Shown piece after piece: positions 1 to 11,337 of a DNA stretch of 64,000 nt (its first letter is position 1; each line of letters opens with the position of its first letter). The notes beneath the pieces are model-generated. The model worked only from the letters and a program-made list of their open reading frames with translations. It made no database searches and had not been told where the DNA came from. The position numbers were made by a program, and so were the translations under genes. Source of the stretch: CAWGJC01 sp965276665 (GTDB lineage Bacteria > Pseudomonadota > Alphaproteobacteria > Acetobacterales > Acetobacteraceae); contig OZ255620.1 in the NCBI GenBank assembly GCA_965276665.1, forward strand, positions 3,038,001 through 3,102,000, read 5' to 3'.

Positions 1-258
1 GTCGAGCAGCACCGCACCATGCATCTGCCCGGACAGCCCGATGCCGCTCGCCGCCGCCATCGCCGCCGGCGCGGCCGCGCGCAGCGCATCGAGCGCCTCG
101 CAGGTGGCGCGGAGCCAGGATGCCGGATCCTGCTCGCTATGCCCGGCATGCGGCCGCGAGACGGCGAGCGCCACGGAACGGCTCGCAATCACGCCCTGTT
201 CCCCGTCCACGAGGATCGCCTTCACGGCCGAGGTGCCGAGGTCAATGCCGATGAACAA
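1..258 (-). CDS. xylB: Xylulokinase-like FGGY carbohydrate kinase (N-terminal part, cut by window edge)
   Basis: Only the first 86 residues are inside the window. They give the FGGY/actin-fold phosphate-1 motif (FIGIDLGTSAVKAILVDG) at the very N terminus and GLSGQMHG near residue 77, both typical of xylulokinases, which phosphorylate D-xylulose or a related ketose with ATP. I chose a TTG start at 258 because AGGGA lies 6 nt upstream and it places the motif at residue 2. A GTG at 285 is the alternative but lacks a ribosome site. It lies downstream of the sugar ABC operon on the same strand, separated by a repeat-filled spacer, so it may act on the imported sugar or polyol. The exact substrate cannot be told. 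Confidence 0.8.
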   Translation of the reverse strand, partial: MFIGIDLGTSAVKAILVDGEQGVIASRSVALAVSRPHAGHSEQDPASWLRATCEALDALRAAAPAAMAAASGIGLSGQMHGAVLLD

Positions 259-336
259 GAACGTTCCCTGGTTGATTCGGCGCACGCTGGCATGCGGTCT
301 GGCGGGGTGCAACCCGCTGAGAGGAAGGAAGCAAGA

Positions 337-565
337 CCAGGGGCGCTGCCCCTGGACCCCGCTAAGGGCAGCCGCCCTTAGAACCCGTTACGGGCTTCGC
401 CTCGTTGGCGATGTCGCGGGATAATGCGCCGCGCGAAGCGCAATCGTACGGCAAAGCACATCCGGCCCTCCCGCATGCCCCGTCCGTCCCCTCCAGGTGC
501 GAAGCACACCCCGGGGGTCTGAGGCCTCCAGGCCCAAGCTGGGTCCAAGGGCAGCGCCCCTGGCC
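337..565. repeat. Paired double-hairpin repeat (pair 1)
   Basis: The 315-base spacer 259-573 holds no gene. At 337-386 a forward unit has two adjacent hairpins: CCAGGGGC..GCCCCTGG, then ACCCCG, then CTAAGGGC..GCCCTTAG and AACCC. At about 510-565 the inverse unit occurs in a degenerate form (CCTCCAGG-type stem, then GGGTCCAAGGGCAGCGCCCC). Between them is a GCGCGAAGCGC-type element. The same arrangement occurs in five other spacers of the window. Confidence 0.85.
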
Positions 566-573
566 TTGCACCC

Positions 574-1506
574 TTAGCGCAAAGCCCCCGCCACCGCCGC
601 CCCCGCCTCGGCGAGTATGCGGCTGCTTTCCGCGATGAGCTTCCCCATGCCGATGAAGCCATGGATCTGGCCTTCGCAGCGTCGCAGCTCGACCGGCACG
701 CCGGCGGCGGCGAGCTGCTTCGCGTAATCCTCCGCCTCGTCGCTGAGCAGGTCGTGTCCGGCGACCAGGATCCAGGCCGGCGGCAGCCCCGCGAGATTCG
801 CGGCCCGGATCGGCGAGGCGCGCCAATCCTCGGCGGATGCGCTCCCGAGATAATGGGCGGCGTACCAGCGCATGCCCGTCGCGGTGAGGCCGAACCCTTC
901 GGCCAGACGGCGCCAGGATTGCCGTTCCTCCGCGAAGTCGATGACCGGATAGATCAGCATCTGGAAGCCGATCTTCGGGCTGGCGGAATCGCGGGCGGCG
1001 AGCGCCACCACCGTCGCGAGATTGCCGCCGGCGCTGTCGCCGCCCACGGCGAGGCGCTGGGCATCCGCGCCGAGCTCGCCGGCATGCGCCGCTGCCCATT
1101 CGGTCGCGGCGATGCAATCCTCCACCGCGGCGGGGAATGGGTGCTCGGGGGCCAGCCGGTAATCCACCGAAACGACGACCGCGCCGGCTTCGTTGGCGAG
1201 CGCGCGGCAGGTCGTGTCGTGCGAATCGAGATCGCCCACCACCCAGCCGCCGCCGTGGAAGAACACCAGCAGCGGCAGCGTCGCATCCGGAGCAGGGCCG
1301 GCCGCGCGATAGACCCGGAGCGCGATCGGCCCGGCGGCTCCGGGCGCCAAGAGATCGCGCACCGATGCGACCTCCGCCGGTTCCGGCGCGGTCACCGCCC
1401 GGCCGGCGACGGAGTTGGCGCGGGCCTGCGCCGGTGTCAGCGTTTCGATGCGCGGACGCCCGCGCATGAGCTCCAGCACGCGCGCGGCATCCGGATCGAG
1501 CGGCAT
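574..1506 (-). CDS. HSL-family alpha/beta hydrolase (esterase/lipase)
   Basis: A 310-residue carboxylesterase of the hormone-sensitive-lipase family. The oxyanion-hole motif HGGGW is at residues 84-88 and the nucleophile elbow GDSAGG has Ser at 158. The Asp (in GHDLLSDE) and His (in QIHGF) of the triad lie near the C terminus. No signal peptide is seen, so it is probably cytoplasmic. The ATG at 1506 has AAGGAG 7 nt upstream, overlapping the end of the permease gene, so the two are cotranscribed. As last gene of a sugar-type ABC operon it may remove acyl groups from the imported compound; that is inference. Confidence 0.85.
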   Translation of the reverse strand: MPLDPDAARVLELMRGRPRIETLTPAQARANSVAGRAVTAPEPAEVASVRDLLAPGAAGPIALRVYRAAGPAPDATLPLLVFFHGGGWVVGDLDSHDTTCRALANEAGAVVVSVDYRLAPEHPFPAAVEDCIAATEWAAAHAGELGADAQRLAVGGDSAGGNLATVVALAARDSASPKIGFQMLIYPVIDFAEERQSWRRLAEGFGLTATGMRWYAAHYLGSASAEDWRASPIRAANLAGLPPAWILVAGHDLLSDEAEDYAKQLAAAGVPVELRRCEGQIHGFIGMGKLIAESSRILAEAGAAVAGALR

Positions 1507-1509
1507 CGT

Positions 1510-2442
1510 CTACTCCTTGACGGCTCCGGTCAGGCTGGAGACGTAGTATTCCACGAACAGCGAATAGAACGCCGCCACCGGCAGCGAGCCCAGCAGCGAG
1601 CCCGCCATCAGCGAGCCCCACTGATAGACGTCGCCTTGCACGAGTTCCGTCAGAATCGCAACCGGCACCGTCTTCTTCTCGGAGGATTGGATGAAGGCGA
1701 GCGCGTAGATGAACTCGTTCCAGGAGAGCGTGAAGGCGAAGATGCCGGCCGAGATCAGCCCCGGCACCGCGAGGGGCAGCGTGATGCGGCGAAGGATCTG
1801 CAGCCGGCTCGCGCCGTCGATCAGCGCGCATTCCTCGAGCTCGTACGGGATCGACTTGAAATACCCGATCAGCAGCCAGGTGCAGAACGGGATCAGGAAG
1901 GTCGGGTAGGTGAGCACGAGCGCGAACGGGCTGTCGAACAGGCCGAGATTGAACACCATCGCGGCGAGCGGGATGAACAGGATCGAGGGCGGCACGAGAT
2001 AGGCGAGGTAGATCGCGAGTCCGACATAGCTCGCGCCACGGAAGCGCAGCCGCTGGATCGCATAGGCGGCGAGCACCGAGGCGAAGAGCGAGAGGCAGGT
2101 GGCGCCGACCGCAACCCCCATCGTGGTCAGCAGCCAGTGCGGGTAGTCGGTCTGGAACAAAAGCTTGCGGATGTTGTCGAGCGTCGGGTGGCTGATCCAG
2201 AACGGATTGAAATGCTTGTAGTCGAGCATTTCGTTGTTCGGCTTGAACGCCGTGATCGCCATCCAGTAGAACGGAAACAGCAGGATCACGATGAAGCAGG
2301 CGAGCGGCAGATAGATCGTCACCACCCGCCTGGCGCCGGATTCCCAGGAGAGCAGCGTCGGCCCTTCCGGCTCCGTGGCGGGCGCTGGGTGAGGGCGAGG
2401 CGTGGGGATGGGCGGCCCGGCGGCGAGGGCGGCGTCAGTCAT
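1510..2442 (-). CDS. Carbohydrate ABC transporter permease, MalG type
   Basis: A 310-residue inner-membrane permease with a long proline-rich cytoplasmic N terminus, six likely membrane segments, and the EAA-type loop (ELEECALIDGASRLQILRRITLP) that docks on the ATPase. The C-terminal layout is that of the MalG/UgpE/LacG branch of CUT1 importers. It overlaps the upstream MalF-type permease by 8 bases, and only 3 bases separate it from the esterase. It forms the translocation pore with its partner. The substrate is not deducible; a sugar, polyol or glycoside is expected from the family. Confidence 0.9.
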   Translation of the reverse strand: MTDAALAAGPPIPTPRPHPAPATEPEGPTLLSWESGARRVVTIYLPLACFIVILLFPFYWMAITAFKPNNEMLDYKHFNPFWISHPTLDNIRKLLFQTDYPHWLLTTMGVAVGATCLSLFASVLAAYAIQRLRFRGASYVGLAIYLAYLVPPSILFIPLAAMVFNLGLFDSPFALVLTYPTFLIPFCTWLLIGYFKSIPYELEECALIDGASRLQILRRITLPLAVPGLISAGIFAFTLSWNEFIYALAFIQSSEKKTVPVAILTELVQGDVYQWGSLMAGSLLGSLPVAAFYSLFVEYYVSSLTGAVKE

Positions 2443-3394
2443 TGTCGGACCCCTGCTGCCATTTGCGCCGCGACAGCGCGAAGTAGCTGAACAATGTCGA
2501 GAGCACGAGGAACGGGATCATCGCGACCGAGATCGCCGCGCCCTCGCCGAGCTGGCTGCCGGGGATCGCGCGCTGGAAGGCGAGCGTCGCCATCAGCTGC
2601 GTGGAATCGATCGGGCCGCCGCGGGTGATCGCGTAGACGAGCTGGAAGTCGGAGAAGGTGAACAGCACGGAGAAAGTGAGGACCACGGCGAGAATCGGCA
2701 TCAGCAACGGCACCGTCACGAAGCGGAATCGCGCGAAGCTGGACGCGCCGTCGAGCAGCGCCGCCTCGTAGAGCGAGGGCGACACCGTCTGCAGCCCGGC
2801 GAGCAGGCTGATCGCGACGAAGGGAATGCCGCGCCAGATATTCGCCGCGATCAGCGACCAGCGCGCGTGCCAGGGCGTGCCGAGAAAGTCGATGTAATAC
2901 GTGCGCCAGTGCAGCACGTCGACCAGCACGTAGGAGATGATCGAGAATTGCGGATCGTAGATCCACCAGAACGCGATCGCCGACAGCACGGTCGGAATGA
3001 TCCAGGGCAGCAGGATCACCGCGCGGATGATCGACTTGAACGGCAAGTTGTGGTTGAGCAGCAGCGCCAGCCAGAGTCCGAGCGCGAATTTCCCCACCGT
3101 CGCGACCGCCGTGTAGAAGATGGTGAAGAACACCGCGCTCCAGAACACCGGATCGTTGGCCAGCGAGACGAAATTGTCGAGCCCGACGAACTGGCCGGGC
3201 TGGCCGATCTGCGCATCGGTGAAGGCGAGCCAGATGCCGAGGCCGAGCGGATAGGTCAGGAAGACGAGCAGCAGACCGCAGGCCGGCAGCAGGCAGAGGA
3301 AGACGAGGAACGGCTTCCAGTCGAGCAGCCGGCCGAGCCAGCCGGGCTGCCGGCGCACCGCCGTCCAGGCCGGGATTTCGGTAGCGACGGACAT
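2435..3394 (-). CDS. Carbohydrate ABC transporter permease, MalF/UgpA type
   Basis: A 319-residue membrane protein with six or more hydrophobic segments and the EAA loop (LYEAALLDGASSFARFRFVTVP). It is the heterodimer partner of the MalG-type protein. The ATG at 3394 is preferred over the one at 3412 because GGAGAG sits 5 nt upstream of it. Its end overlaps the next gene by 8 bases, which implies translational coupling. It sits between the binding-protein gene and the second permease, in the usual CUT1 order. Confidence 0.9.
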   Translation of the reverse strand: MSVATEIPAWTAVRRQPGWLGRLLDWKPFLVFLCLLPACGLLLVFLTYPLGLGIWLAFTDAQIGQPGQFVGLDNFVSLANDPVFWSAVFFTIFYTAVATVGKFALGLWLALLLNHNLPFKSIIRAVILLPWIIPTVLSAIAFWWIYDPQFSIISYVLVDVLHWRTYYIDFLGTPWHARWSLIAANIWRGIPFVAISLLAGLQTVSPSLYEAALLDGASSFARFRFVTVPLLMPILAVVLTFSVLFTFSDFQLVYAITRGGPIDSTQLMATLAFQRAIPGSQLGEGAAISVAMIPFLVLSTLFSYFALSRRKWQQGSDND

Positions 3395-3459
3395 GCACTC
3401 TCCCGCGGTCATGCGGCCGGCGCCGTAGTGGGCGCCGACTCTTCGTCAGGTGCTTCTCG

Positions 3460-4794
3460 TCAGGTCTTGTAGTAGCGCCGCGCTTCCCGCTCGGCCTCGC
3501 GCACCGCCGCCTCGGGCGTCGCCTCGCCGGTCGAGACCTTGGCGAACATGTGCACGTTAACGTAATTCGCGGTGACCGCGCCGGATGCGGCGGTGATCGG
3601 TCCCTTGTAGCCGTTCCAGAACCGGTTGTCGCAGGTGTCCTTGTACGCGGCGACCTTCGGGTCCGTCGACCACACCGCTGCCTTCGTGTAGGCCCGCAGC
3701 GGGGGCGCCCAATAGCCGAACGTCCCGGTCATCCAGGGCTCGTATTGCGGCTGTTCCATCATGTAGGTGAGATACTGCTTGGCGGCGTTCGGGTATTTCG
3801 AGTGCTTGAACACCATGCCGTTCAGCATCAGCGCGGATTCGCCGCTCACGCCGGCCGGGCCTTTCGGCACATGCTGGTGCTGGGTGTCGGCCGCCATTTC
3901 CGCCGTGGAGGGATCGCCCTTCAGCGCGAAATAGATCGAGACGCCATTGGTGGTGAGCGAGATCTGCCCGGCGACATAGGCCTTGTTGTTGCTCGGATCG
4001 CTCCACGCGGTGACGCCGTCGATCATCGTCGGGAAAAGTTCCTTCGCGTAGTTCAGCGCCTGGATCGTCTCCGGGCGGTTGATCGCGACCTTGCCCTGCT
4101 CATCGACGAGGTAGCCGTTGAACGCCCAGAGCAGCCAGCTGCAATACCCGTTGGCGTCGCCGACCGCATTGCCGAGGGCGAAGCCGATCGGGTGGTTCGC
4201 CTTCTTGAGATTCTGCGCGAGCTTCAGGAACTCGTTCATGTCATCCGGGATGCGGTCGTAGCCGGCCTGCTTCACCCAGGATTCGCGATACACGACCGGT
4301 CCGCCGGAGCCGCCCATCGGCATCGCGATCCAATTGTTGGTGCCCCAGCGCTTGCCGTATTTCTCGGCCAGGAACATCCAGCCGCCATATTTCTGGCCGA
4401 GATATTCGTTCACGTCGCTGAGCTCGACCAGCTTGTCCGCGTAGAGATGCGGATCGTCGGGCCAGCCGACGATCACATCGGGGCCGGCGCCGGTATTGGC
4501 GCTCACCGCGGTCTGCGGCCGCAGATCCTCCCAGCCGACGAAATCGACCCGCACCGGAATGCCGGTCTCCTTGACGAATTTCTCAGTGTTGGAGCGCCAG
4601 ATCGTCTCGTCCGGATCGACGAATTTGGTCGGTCGCAGAATGCGCAGCGTGGCCCCCTTCTCCGCCGGCAGGTTGGGCGCGGTGACATTCGCCACCGGGA
4701 TTTGCGCGCGTCCCTCCCACCAGGGCGGCAGGATAAACCCGGCGGCGGCGCCCGCACCGACCGTGAGCGCGGTGCGGCGGGTGATGATCAGCAT
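3460..4794 (-). CDS. Extracellular solute-binding protein of carbohydrate ABC importer
   Basis: A 444-residue family-1 binding protein. The N terminus (ITRRTALTVGAGAAAGF) resembles a Tat-type leader with twin arginine and a short hydrophobic stretch, so the mature protein should be periplasmic. The body shows family-1 features such as GPDVIVGWPDDP and the C-terminal helical lobe with repeated proline/tryptophan blocks. The ATG at 4794 is preceded by GAGGGAGGAAA at good spacing. It delivers an unknown sugar-like ligand to the two adjacent permeases. Confidence 0.88.
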   Translation of the reverse strand: MLIITRRTALTVGAGAAAGFILPPWWEGRAQIPVANVTAPNLPAEKGATLRILRPTKFVDPDETIWRSNTEKFVKETGIPVRVDFVGWEDLRPQTAVSANTGAGPDVIVGWPDDPHLYADKLVELSDVNEYLGQKYGGWMFLAEKYGKRWGTNNWIAMPMGGSGGPVVYRESWVKQAGYDRIPDDMNEFLKLAQNLKKANHPIGFALGNAVGDANGYCSWLLWAFNGYLVDEQGKVAINRPETIQALNYAKELFPTMIDGVTAWSDPSNNKAYVAGQISLTTNGVSIYFALKGDPSTAEMAADTQHQHVPKGPAGVSGESALMLNGMVFKHSKYPNAAKQYLTYMMEQPQYEPWMTGTFGYWAPPLRAYTKAAVWSTDPKVAAYKDTCDNRFWNGYKGPITAASGAVTANYVNVHMFAKVSTGEATPEAAVREAEREARRYYKT

Positions 4795-4824
4795 TGTCGT
4801 TTTCCTCCCTCGATGTCCGGGCGT

Positions 4825-5889
<1,065 letters not shown>

Positions 5890-5902
5890 GGATATCCTTC
5901 GT

Positions 5903-7525
5903 TCAGGCGCGCGAGATCGATGTCTCTTTCGCGGTGATGAATTCGAGCAGCACCGGAATACCCTGCTCCGTCTTCTCGATGCCACGCCGGATCGCGGACG
6001 CGATCTGGCCAGGCTCGGTCACCCGCTCGCCATGCGCGCCGAAGGCGCGCGCCATCGCCGCGTAATCTCCGGAAATGTCGGTCGAGCGATATTTCTTGGT
6101 CGAGACCGGCATCACCTTCAGCTCGATCGCCATCGAAAAATTGTTGAACAGCACGGACATGATCGGGATGCGCTCGCGCACCGTGGTCTCGAAATCCATC
6201 CCCGTGAAACCGATCGCGGCATCGCCCCAGACATTGATGCAGAGCTTCTCGGGGTGGGCGAGCTTGGCGCCCATCGCCAGCCCGAGCCCGTAGCCGAGCT
6301 GCGTGGTCTTGCCCCAGCCGATATAGGAGAGCGGCTCGGTCGACACCCAGAACGGCGAGAGCTGATCGCGCGGGCTGCCCGCGTCATGGGTGATGATGGT
6401 GTTCGCCGGATCGACCGCCCCCATCAGCTCGTGGATCACGCGATAGGGCGAGAGCGGCGTCTCCTCGGAGGTGAGCTTGCCGTTCCATTCGGCGAGCCAC
6501 GCCTTGCGGATCGTCGCAATCTCATCGACGATTTTCGCATTGTCGCGCGGCGCCTCGCGGCCCAGTTCGGCGAGCAGCGCATCGAGCACCAGCCCGACAT
6601 CGCCCACCAGGCCGATCGCGGCCCGCTCATCCTTGTTGACGTGATCGGGGTCGAGCGTCGCGTGGATGATCGTCTTTCCCTTCGGCATCGGAATCGCGAA
6701 GGAGGTCTCGGTGAAGCTGGTGCCGATGCCGAACACGACATCCGCCTCATGCAGGAAATGCCGCACCTGCCGCGGATAGGCGACGCCGCCCGAGCCGAGC
6801 GAAAGCGGATGGGTCTCGGGGAAGCTGCTCTTGCCCCCGAGCGTCGTCATCACCGGGATCGCCAGCTGCTCGGCGAGCCGGCGAAGCTGCGGCCAGGCGC
6901 GCGCGTAATGCACGCCCTGCCCGGCATAGAGCACGGGACGCTTCGCCGCCGTCAGCATCTTCGCCGCCTCGCGCACCTGCGCGGGATCCGGCCCGTAGCG
7001 CGTGGCCAGAACCGGCGTGTAGTCGAGCGGTTCCGGCACCTCCTCGTTCCACATGTCGCTCGGGATCTCGACCAGCACCGGGCCGCCGCGGCCATTGCGC
7101 AGCCGCGAAAAGGCGCGGCGCATGATATGCGTCACCTCGGAGGGAAGCGTGATCGGCTCGGCGGATTTGGTGATGCTCCGCATGCTGGACGTCGCGTTGT
7201 AGTTCGGCCCGACATGCGCGAGCCGGCGCGCATATCCCATCGGCAGCACCAGGATCGGCACCGACTCCCCGAATGCCTGGGCAACGCCGCCATAGGCGTT
7301 CTCCGTGCCGGGGCCGTGCTGCATGCAGAACGCGCCGATCTTCCGCCCCGAGGAGAGGCGCGAGATCGCATCCGCCATGTGCAGGCCGATGCGTTCCTGG
7401 CGAACAATGACAGGACGGATATCCGCAGCGGCGGCGAATTCCAGGAGATGATTGACCGGATAACCGGTGAGGATCTCAATCCCCTCGCGCTTCATGATCT
7501 CAGCGATCGCTTCGCCGACTTTCAT
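5903..7525 (-). CDS. Thiamine-diphosphate-requiring enzyme (acetolactate synthase-like)
   Basis: A 540-residue ThDP enzyme of the IlvB/benzoylformate-decarboxylase superfamily. The N-terminal Pyr domain carries the activating Glu (RQERIGLHMADA) and HGPGTENAYGG. The central domain is Rossmann-like (YAGQGVHYARAW). The C-terminal PP domain has the GDxx(x)N-type motif (WGDAAIGF...LFNN). No ACT subunit or FAD signature stands out. It is the promoter-proximal gene of the sugar-ABC operon, so it probably cleaves or decarboxylates a 2-oxo intermediate of the imported substrate. The reaction cannot be assigned from sequence alone. Confidence 0.8.
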   Translation of the reverse strand: MKVGEAIAEIMKREGIEILTGYPVNHLLEFAAAADIRPVIVRQERIGLHMADAISRLSSGRKIGAFCMQHGPGTENAYGGVAQAFGESVPILVLPMGYARRLAHVGPNYNATSSMRSITKSAEPITLPSEVTHIMRRAFSRLRNGRGGPVLVEIPSDMWNEEVPEPLDYTPVLATRYGPDPAQVREAAKMLTAAKRPVLYAGQGVHYARAWPQLRRLAEQLAIPVMTTLGGKSSFPETHPLSLGSGGVAYPRQVRHFLHEADVVFGIGTSFTETSFAIPMPKGKTIIHATLDPDHVNKDERAAIGLVGDVGLVLDALLAELGREAPRDNAKIVDEIATIRKAWLAEWNGKLTSEETPLSPYRVIHELMGAVDPANTIITHDAGSPRDQLSPFWVSTEPLSYIGWGKTTQLGYGLGLAMGAKLAHPEKLCINVWGDAAIGFTGMDFETTVRERIPIMSVLFNNFSMAIELKVMPVSTKKYRSTDISGDYAAMARAFGAHGERVTEPGQIASAIRRGIEKTEQGIPVLLEFITAKETSISRA

Positions 7526-7637
7526 CGCGTGCAGTACCCCGTGACGTTTCCCGGCCGCCTTGGCTGACGGCTCACTTCAAACCTTACGCACAGGCCCGCG
7601 GCGCTCACAAGCGGGATGAGGGGGTAGGGCTTAAGGG

Positions 7638-7893
7638 CAGGGGCGCTGCCCCTGAACCCCGCCAAGGGCAGTCGCCCTTGGAACCCTGGTGGCGCTTCGC
7701 GCTGACGTGGCGGCGTCGCGGGACGGCGGCGATGTCCGTGAGCTTCCGTGGTGTTTGATGCGCTTCGCGCGAAGCGCATCAAACACGACAGAGCACACCC
7801 GGCGCCTGCTGCTTGCGTAAGATGCCGTACCGGGTTCTAAGGGCGACTGCCCTTAGCGGGGTCCCAAGTGAGACATGGGGGCAGAGCCCCTGG
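7638..7893. repeat. Paired double-hairpin repeat (pair 2)
   Basis: Spacer 7526-7904 contains no gene. A forward unit lies at 7638-7686 (CAGGGGC..GCCCCTG and CCAAGGGC..GCCCTTGG, with both arms of a stem changed together). The inverse unit lies at 7832-7893 (TTCTAAGGGCGACTGCCCTTAG), with about 10 extra bases before its GGGGCAGAGCCCCTGG part. A central GATGCGCTTCGCGCGAAGCG hairpin lies between them. The compensating changes argue that the folded form is maintained. Confidence 0.88.
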
Positions 7894-7904
7894 CCTTCTC
7901 CCTG

Positions 7905-8717
7905 TCAACGCCCCAAGAACCGTGGCTTCCGCTTTTCGTTGAAGGCGCGCACGCCTTCGCGGCGGTCTTCGGTGGGGACGAGGCGGTTATAGGCTTCGAT
8001 TTCGAACATGAGCCCGCTTGCCGCGTCCATTTGCAGGCCGAATTCCACCGCGTGCTTGATCTGGCGGGTGGAGAGGGGGGCGTTGGCGGCGATGGCGCGG
8101 GCGGTGGCGAGGGTGTCGTCGAGCAAGGTTTCCTGCGGGCAGATGCGGTTGACGAGGCCCCATTCCAGCGCCTCGGCGGCGGTGAAGGGGCGGCCGGTGA
8201 GCAGGATTTCCTTGGCCCGGCGTGCGCCGAGCGCCCGGGGCAGCATCTGCGTGCCGCCGGCGCCGGGCATGATGCCGAGCGTCACCTCGGTCATCGCGAA
8301 GCGGGCGGTCTCGGCGGCGTAGGCGAAGTCGCAGAGCAGCGCCATCTCGCACCCGCCGCCATAGGCCGCGCCGTTGATCGCGCCGACTATCGGCACCGGG
8401 CAGCCGCGCCAGGCGCGCACCATGCGCTCGAACACCAGGTGCTGGTCCTGCCATTCCTCGTCGGTCATGCCGTTGCGCTGCTTGAGGTCGCCGCCGGCGC
8501 AGAAGGCGCGGGTGCCGGCGCCGGTCACCACCACGACGCGGAAGCGGGCGGGGGCGGCGGCGATGGCGTCGAACAGCGCGAGCAGGTCGCGCCCCATCTG
8601 CGTGTCGAGCGCGTTCGCCGCCTCCGGCCGGTTCAGCCGCAGCAGCAGAAGGCCGGGATGGGGTTCCTCGAGATGGAGTGTGAGGTAGCGGTTCTCGAGC
8701 ACCGGCAGGTCCGTCAT
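7905..8717 (-). CDS. Enoyl-CoA hydratase/isomerase family protein
   Basis: A 270-residue crotonase-fold protein. The CoA/oxyanion segments are visible as ALDTQMGRD, FCAGGDLKQR, NGAAYGGGCEMALLCD and EVTLGIMPGAGGTQMLPRALG, the last bearing the Glu position used by hydratases. It ends with the usual trimerisation helix. It follows the Rrf2 regulator by only 9 bases and is near the leucine catabolism genes, so 3-methylglutaconyl-CoA hydratase is a possible role, but no residue proves it. General beta-oxidation hydratase is the alternative. Confidence 0.85.
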   Translation of the reverse strand: MTDLPVLENRYLTLHLEEPHPGLLLLRLNRPEAANALDTQMGRDLLALFDAIAAAPARFRVVVVTGAGTRAFCAGGDLKQRNGMTDEEWQDQHLVFERMVRAWRGCPVPIVGAINGAAYGGGCEMALLCDFAYAAETARFAMTEVTLGIMPGAGGTQMLPRALGARRAKEILLTGRPFTAAEALEWGLVNRICPQETLLDDTLATARAIAANAPLSTRQIKHAVEFGLQMDAASGLMFEIEAYNRLVPTEDRREGVRAFNEKRKPRFLGR

Positions 8718-8726
8718 GGCGCCGCC

Positions 8727-9197
8727 TCAGGCGGGCACGCGGCGCTTCGGTGCCAGCGTGTCGAGGTCGAGCCCGGCGAGCTCGGCGAGGGAGCATCCGT
8801 CCAGCACCGCCGCGACGGCGTCCCGCGCCCGTTGCAGCAGGTGGCGCAGCCGGCAGGATTCGATGTCCACGCAATCGGCGCAGGGGCCGAACTGGGTGCG
8901 GCTCGCGCAGGGGCTCAGCGCGAGCGGCCCGTCGACGATGCGGATGATGGTCGCGGCGGAAATCTCGACCGGGCGGCCGCGCAGCCGATGACCTCCGGCG
9001 GGGCCGCGCCGGCTCTCGATCACCCCGTTGTCGCGGAGCTGAACCAGGATCGCCTCGAGGAATTTGCGGGGGATGCGCTCGCTCTCCGCGATCACCGCCG
9101 TCTGTGTCCAGCCTACGGACGCGGCATGGTCGGCCAGGCTGAGCGCGGCACGAAGAGCGTATTTTGCTTTGCTGGACAGCATATCCCGGTCGCTCAT
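8727..9197 (-). CDS. Rrf2-family transcriptional regulator with cluster cysteines
   Basis: A 156-residue Rrf2-type winged-helix protein. The N-terminal HTH is recognisable (KAKYALRAALSLADHA, IPRKFLEAILVQLRDNGVIESRRGPAGGHRL). The C-terminal part has Cys in SPCAS and then PCADCVDIESC, an arrangement able to bind an Fe-S cluster as in IscR, NsrR or RirA. The start could be the ATG at 9197 or the one at 9182 (MLSSKAKYA, the usual Rrf2 beginning). It is cotranscribed with the enoyl-CoA hydratase. Its signal (iron, redox, NO) is unknown. Confidence 0.85.
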   Translation of the reverse strand: MSDRDMLSSKAKYALRAALSLADHAASVGWTQTAVIAESERIPRKFLEAILVQLRDNGVIESRRGPAGGHRLRGRPVEISAATIIRIVDGPLALSPCASRTQFGPCADCVDIESCRLRHLLQRARDAVAAVLDGCSLAELAGLDLDTLAPKRRVPA

Positions 9198-9262
9198 CCT
9201 CCGGAATCCTCGTGGACCCGGATTGCGGCGAGGTCAAGGCGGGGTTTTCTTGGTGCGGAAGG

Positions 9263-9470
9263 CCAGGGGCTCTGCCCCTGGACCCCGCTAAGGGCAGTCG
9301 CCCTTAGAACCCGGGACGGGGCTTGGCATGAGGCGCGCGTAGCGCAATTCACCATCCGGGTACATCGTAGGCGCCGACGCAGTCCCGCTAAGCCACCTCC
9401 GCTGAGCGAAGCGCCAATCCGGGGCCTGGGGCCTTCCGGCCCCAGCGGGGTCCAGGGGCAGCGCCCCTGG
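9263..9470. repeat. Paired double-hairpin repeat (pair 3)
   Basis: Spacer 9198-9477 carries the forward unit at 9263-9312 in its clearest form (CCAGGGGCTCTGCCCCTGG, then CTAAGGGCAGTCGCCCTTAG, then AACCC). The inverse unit at 9421-9470 has the outer stem replaced by CTGGGGCC..GGCCCCAG but keeps CCAGGGGCAGCGCCCCTGG. The interior has short GCGAAGCGC arms. No gene is present. Confidence 0.88.
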
Positions 9471-9477
9471 CCTTCCC

Positions 9478-11223
<1,746 letters not shown>

Positions 11224-11337
11224 GATCGCTCCCTCTGGATCGTGTCCCCTGGGTAGGCTTCGTTGGGGCCGCCTCTTGGCGCGGGCGGCGTCTTGCCCGA
11301 TCTTAGGACGAGGCATTGCGGCGAGGGGAGGGAAAAC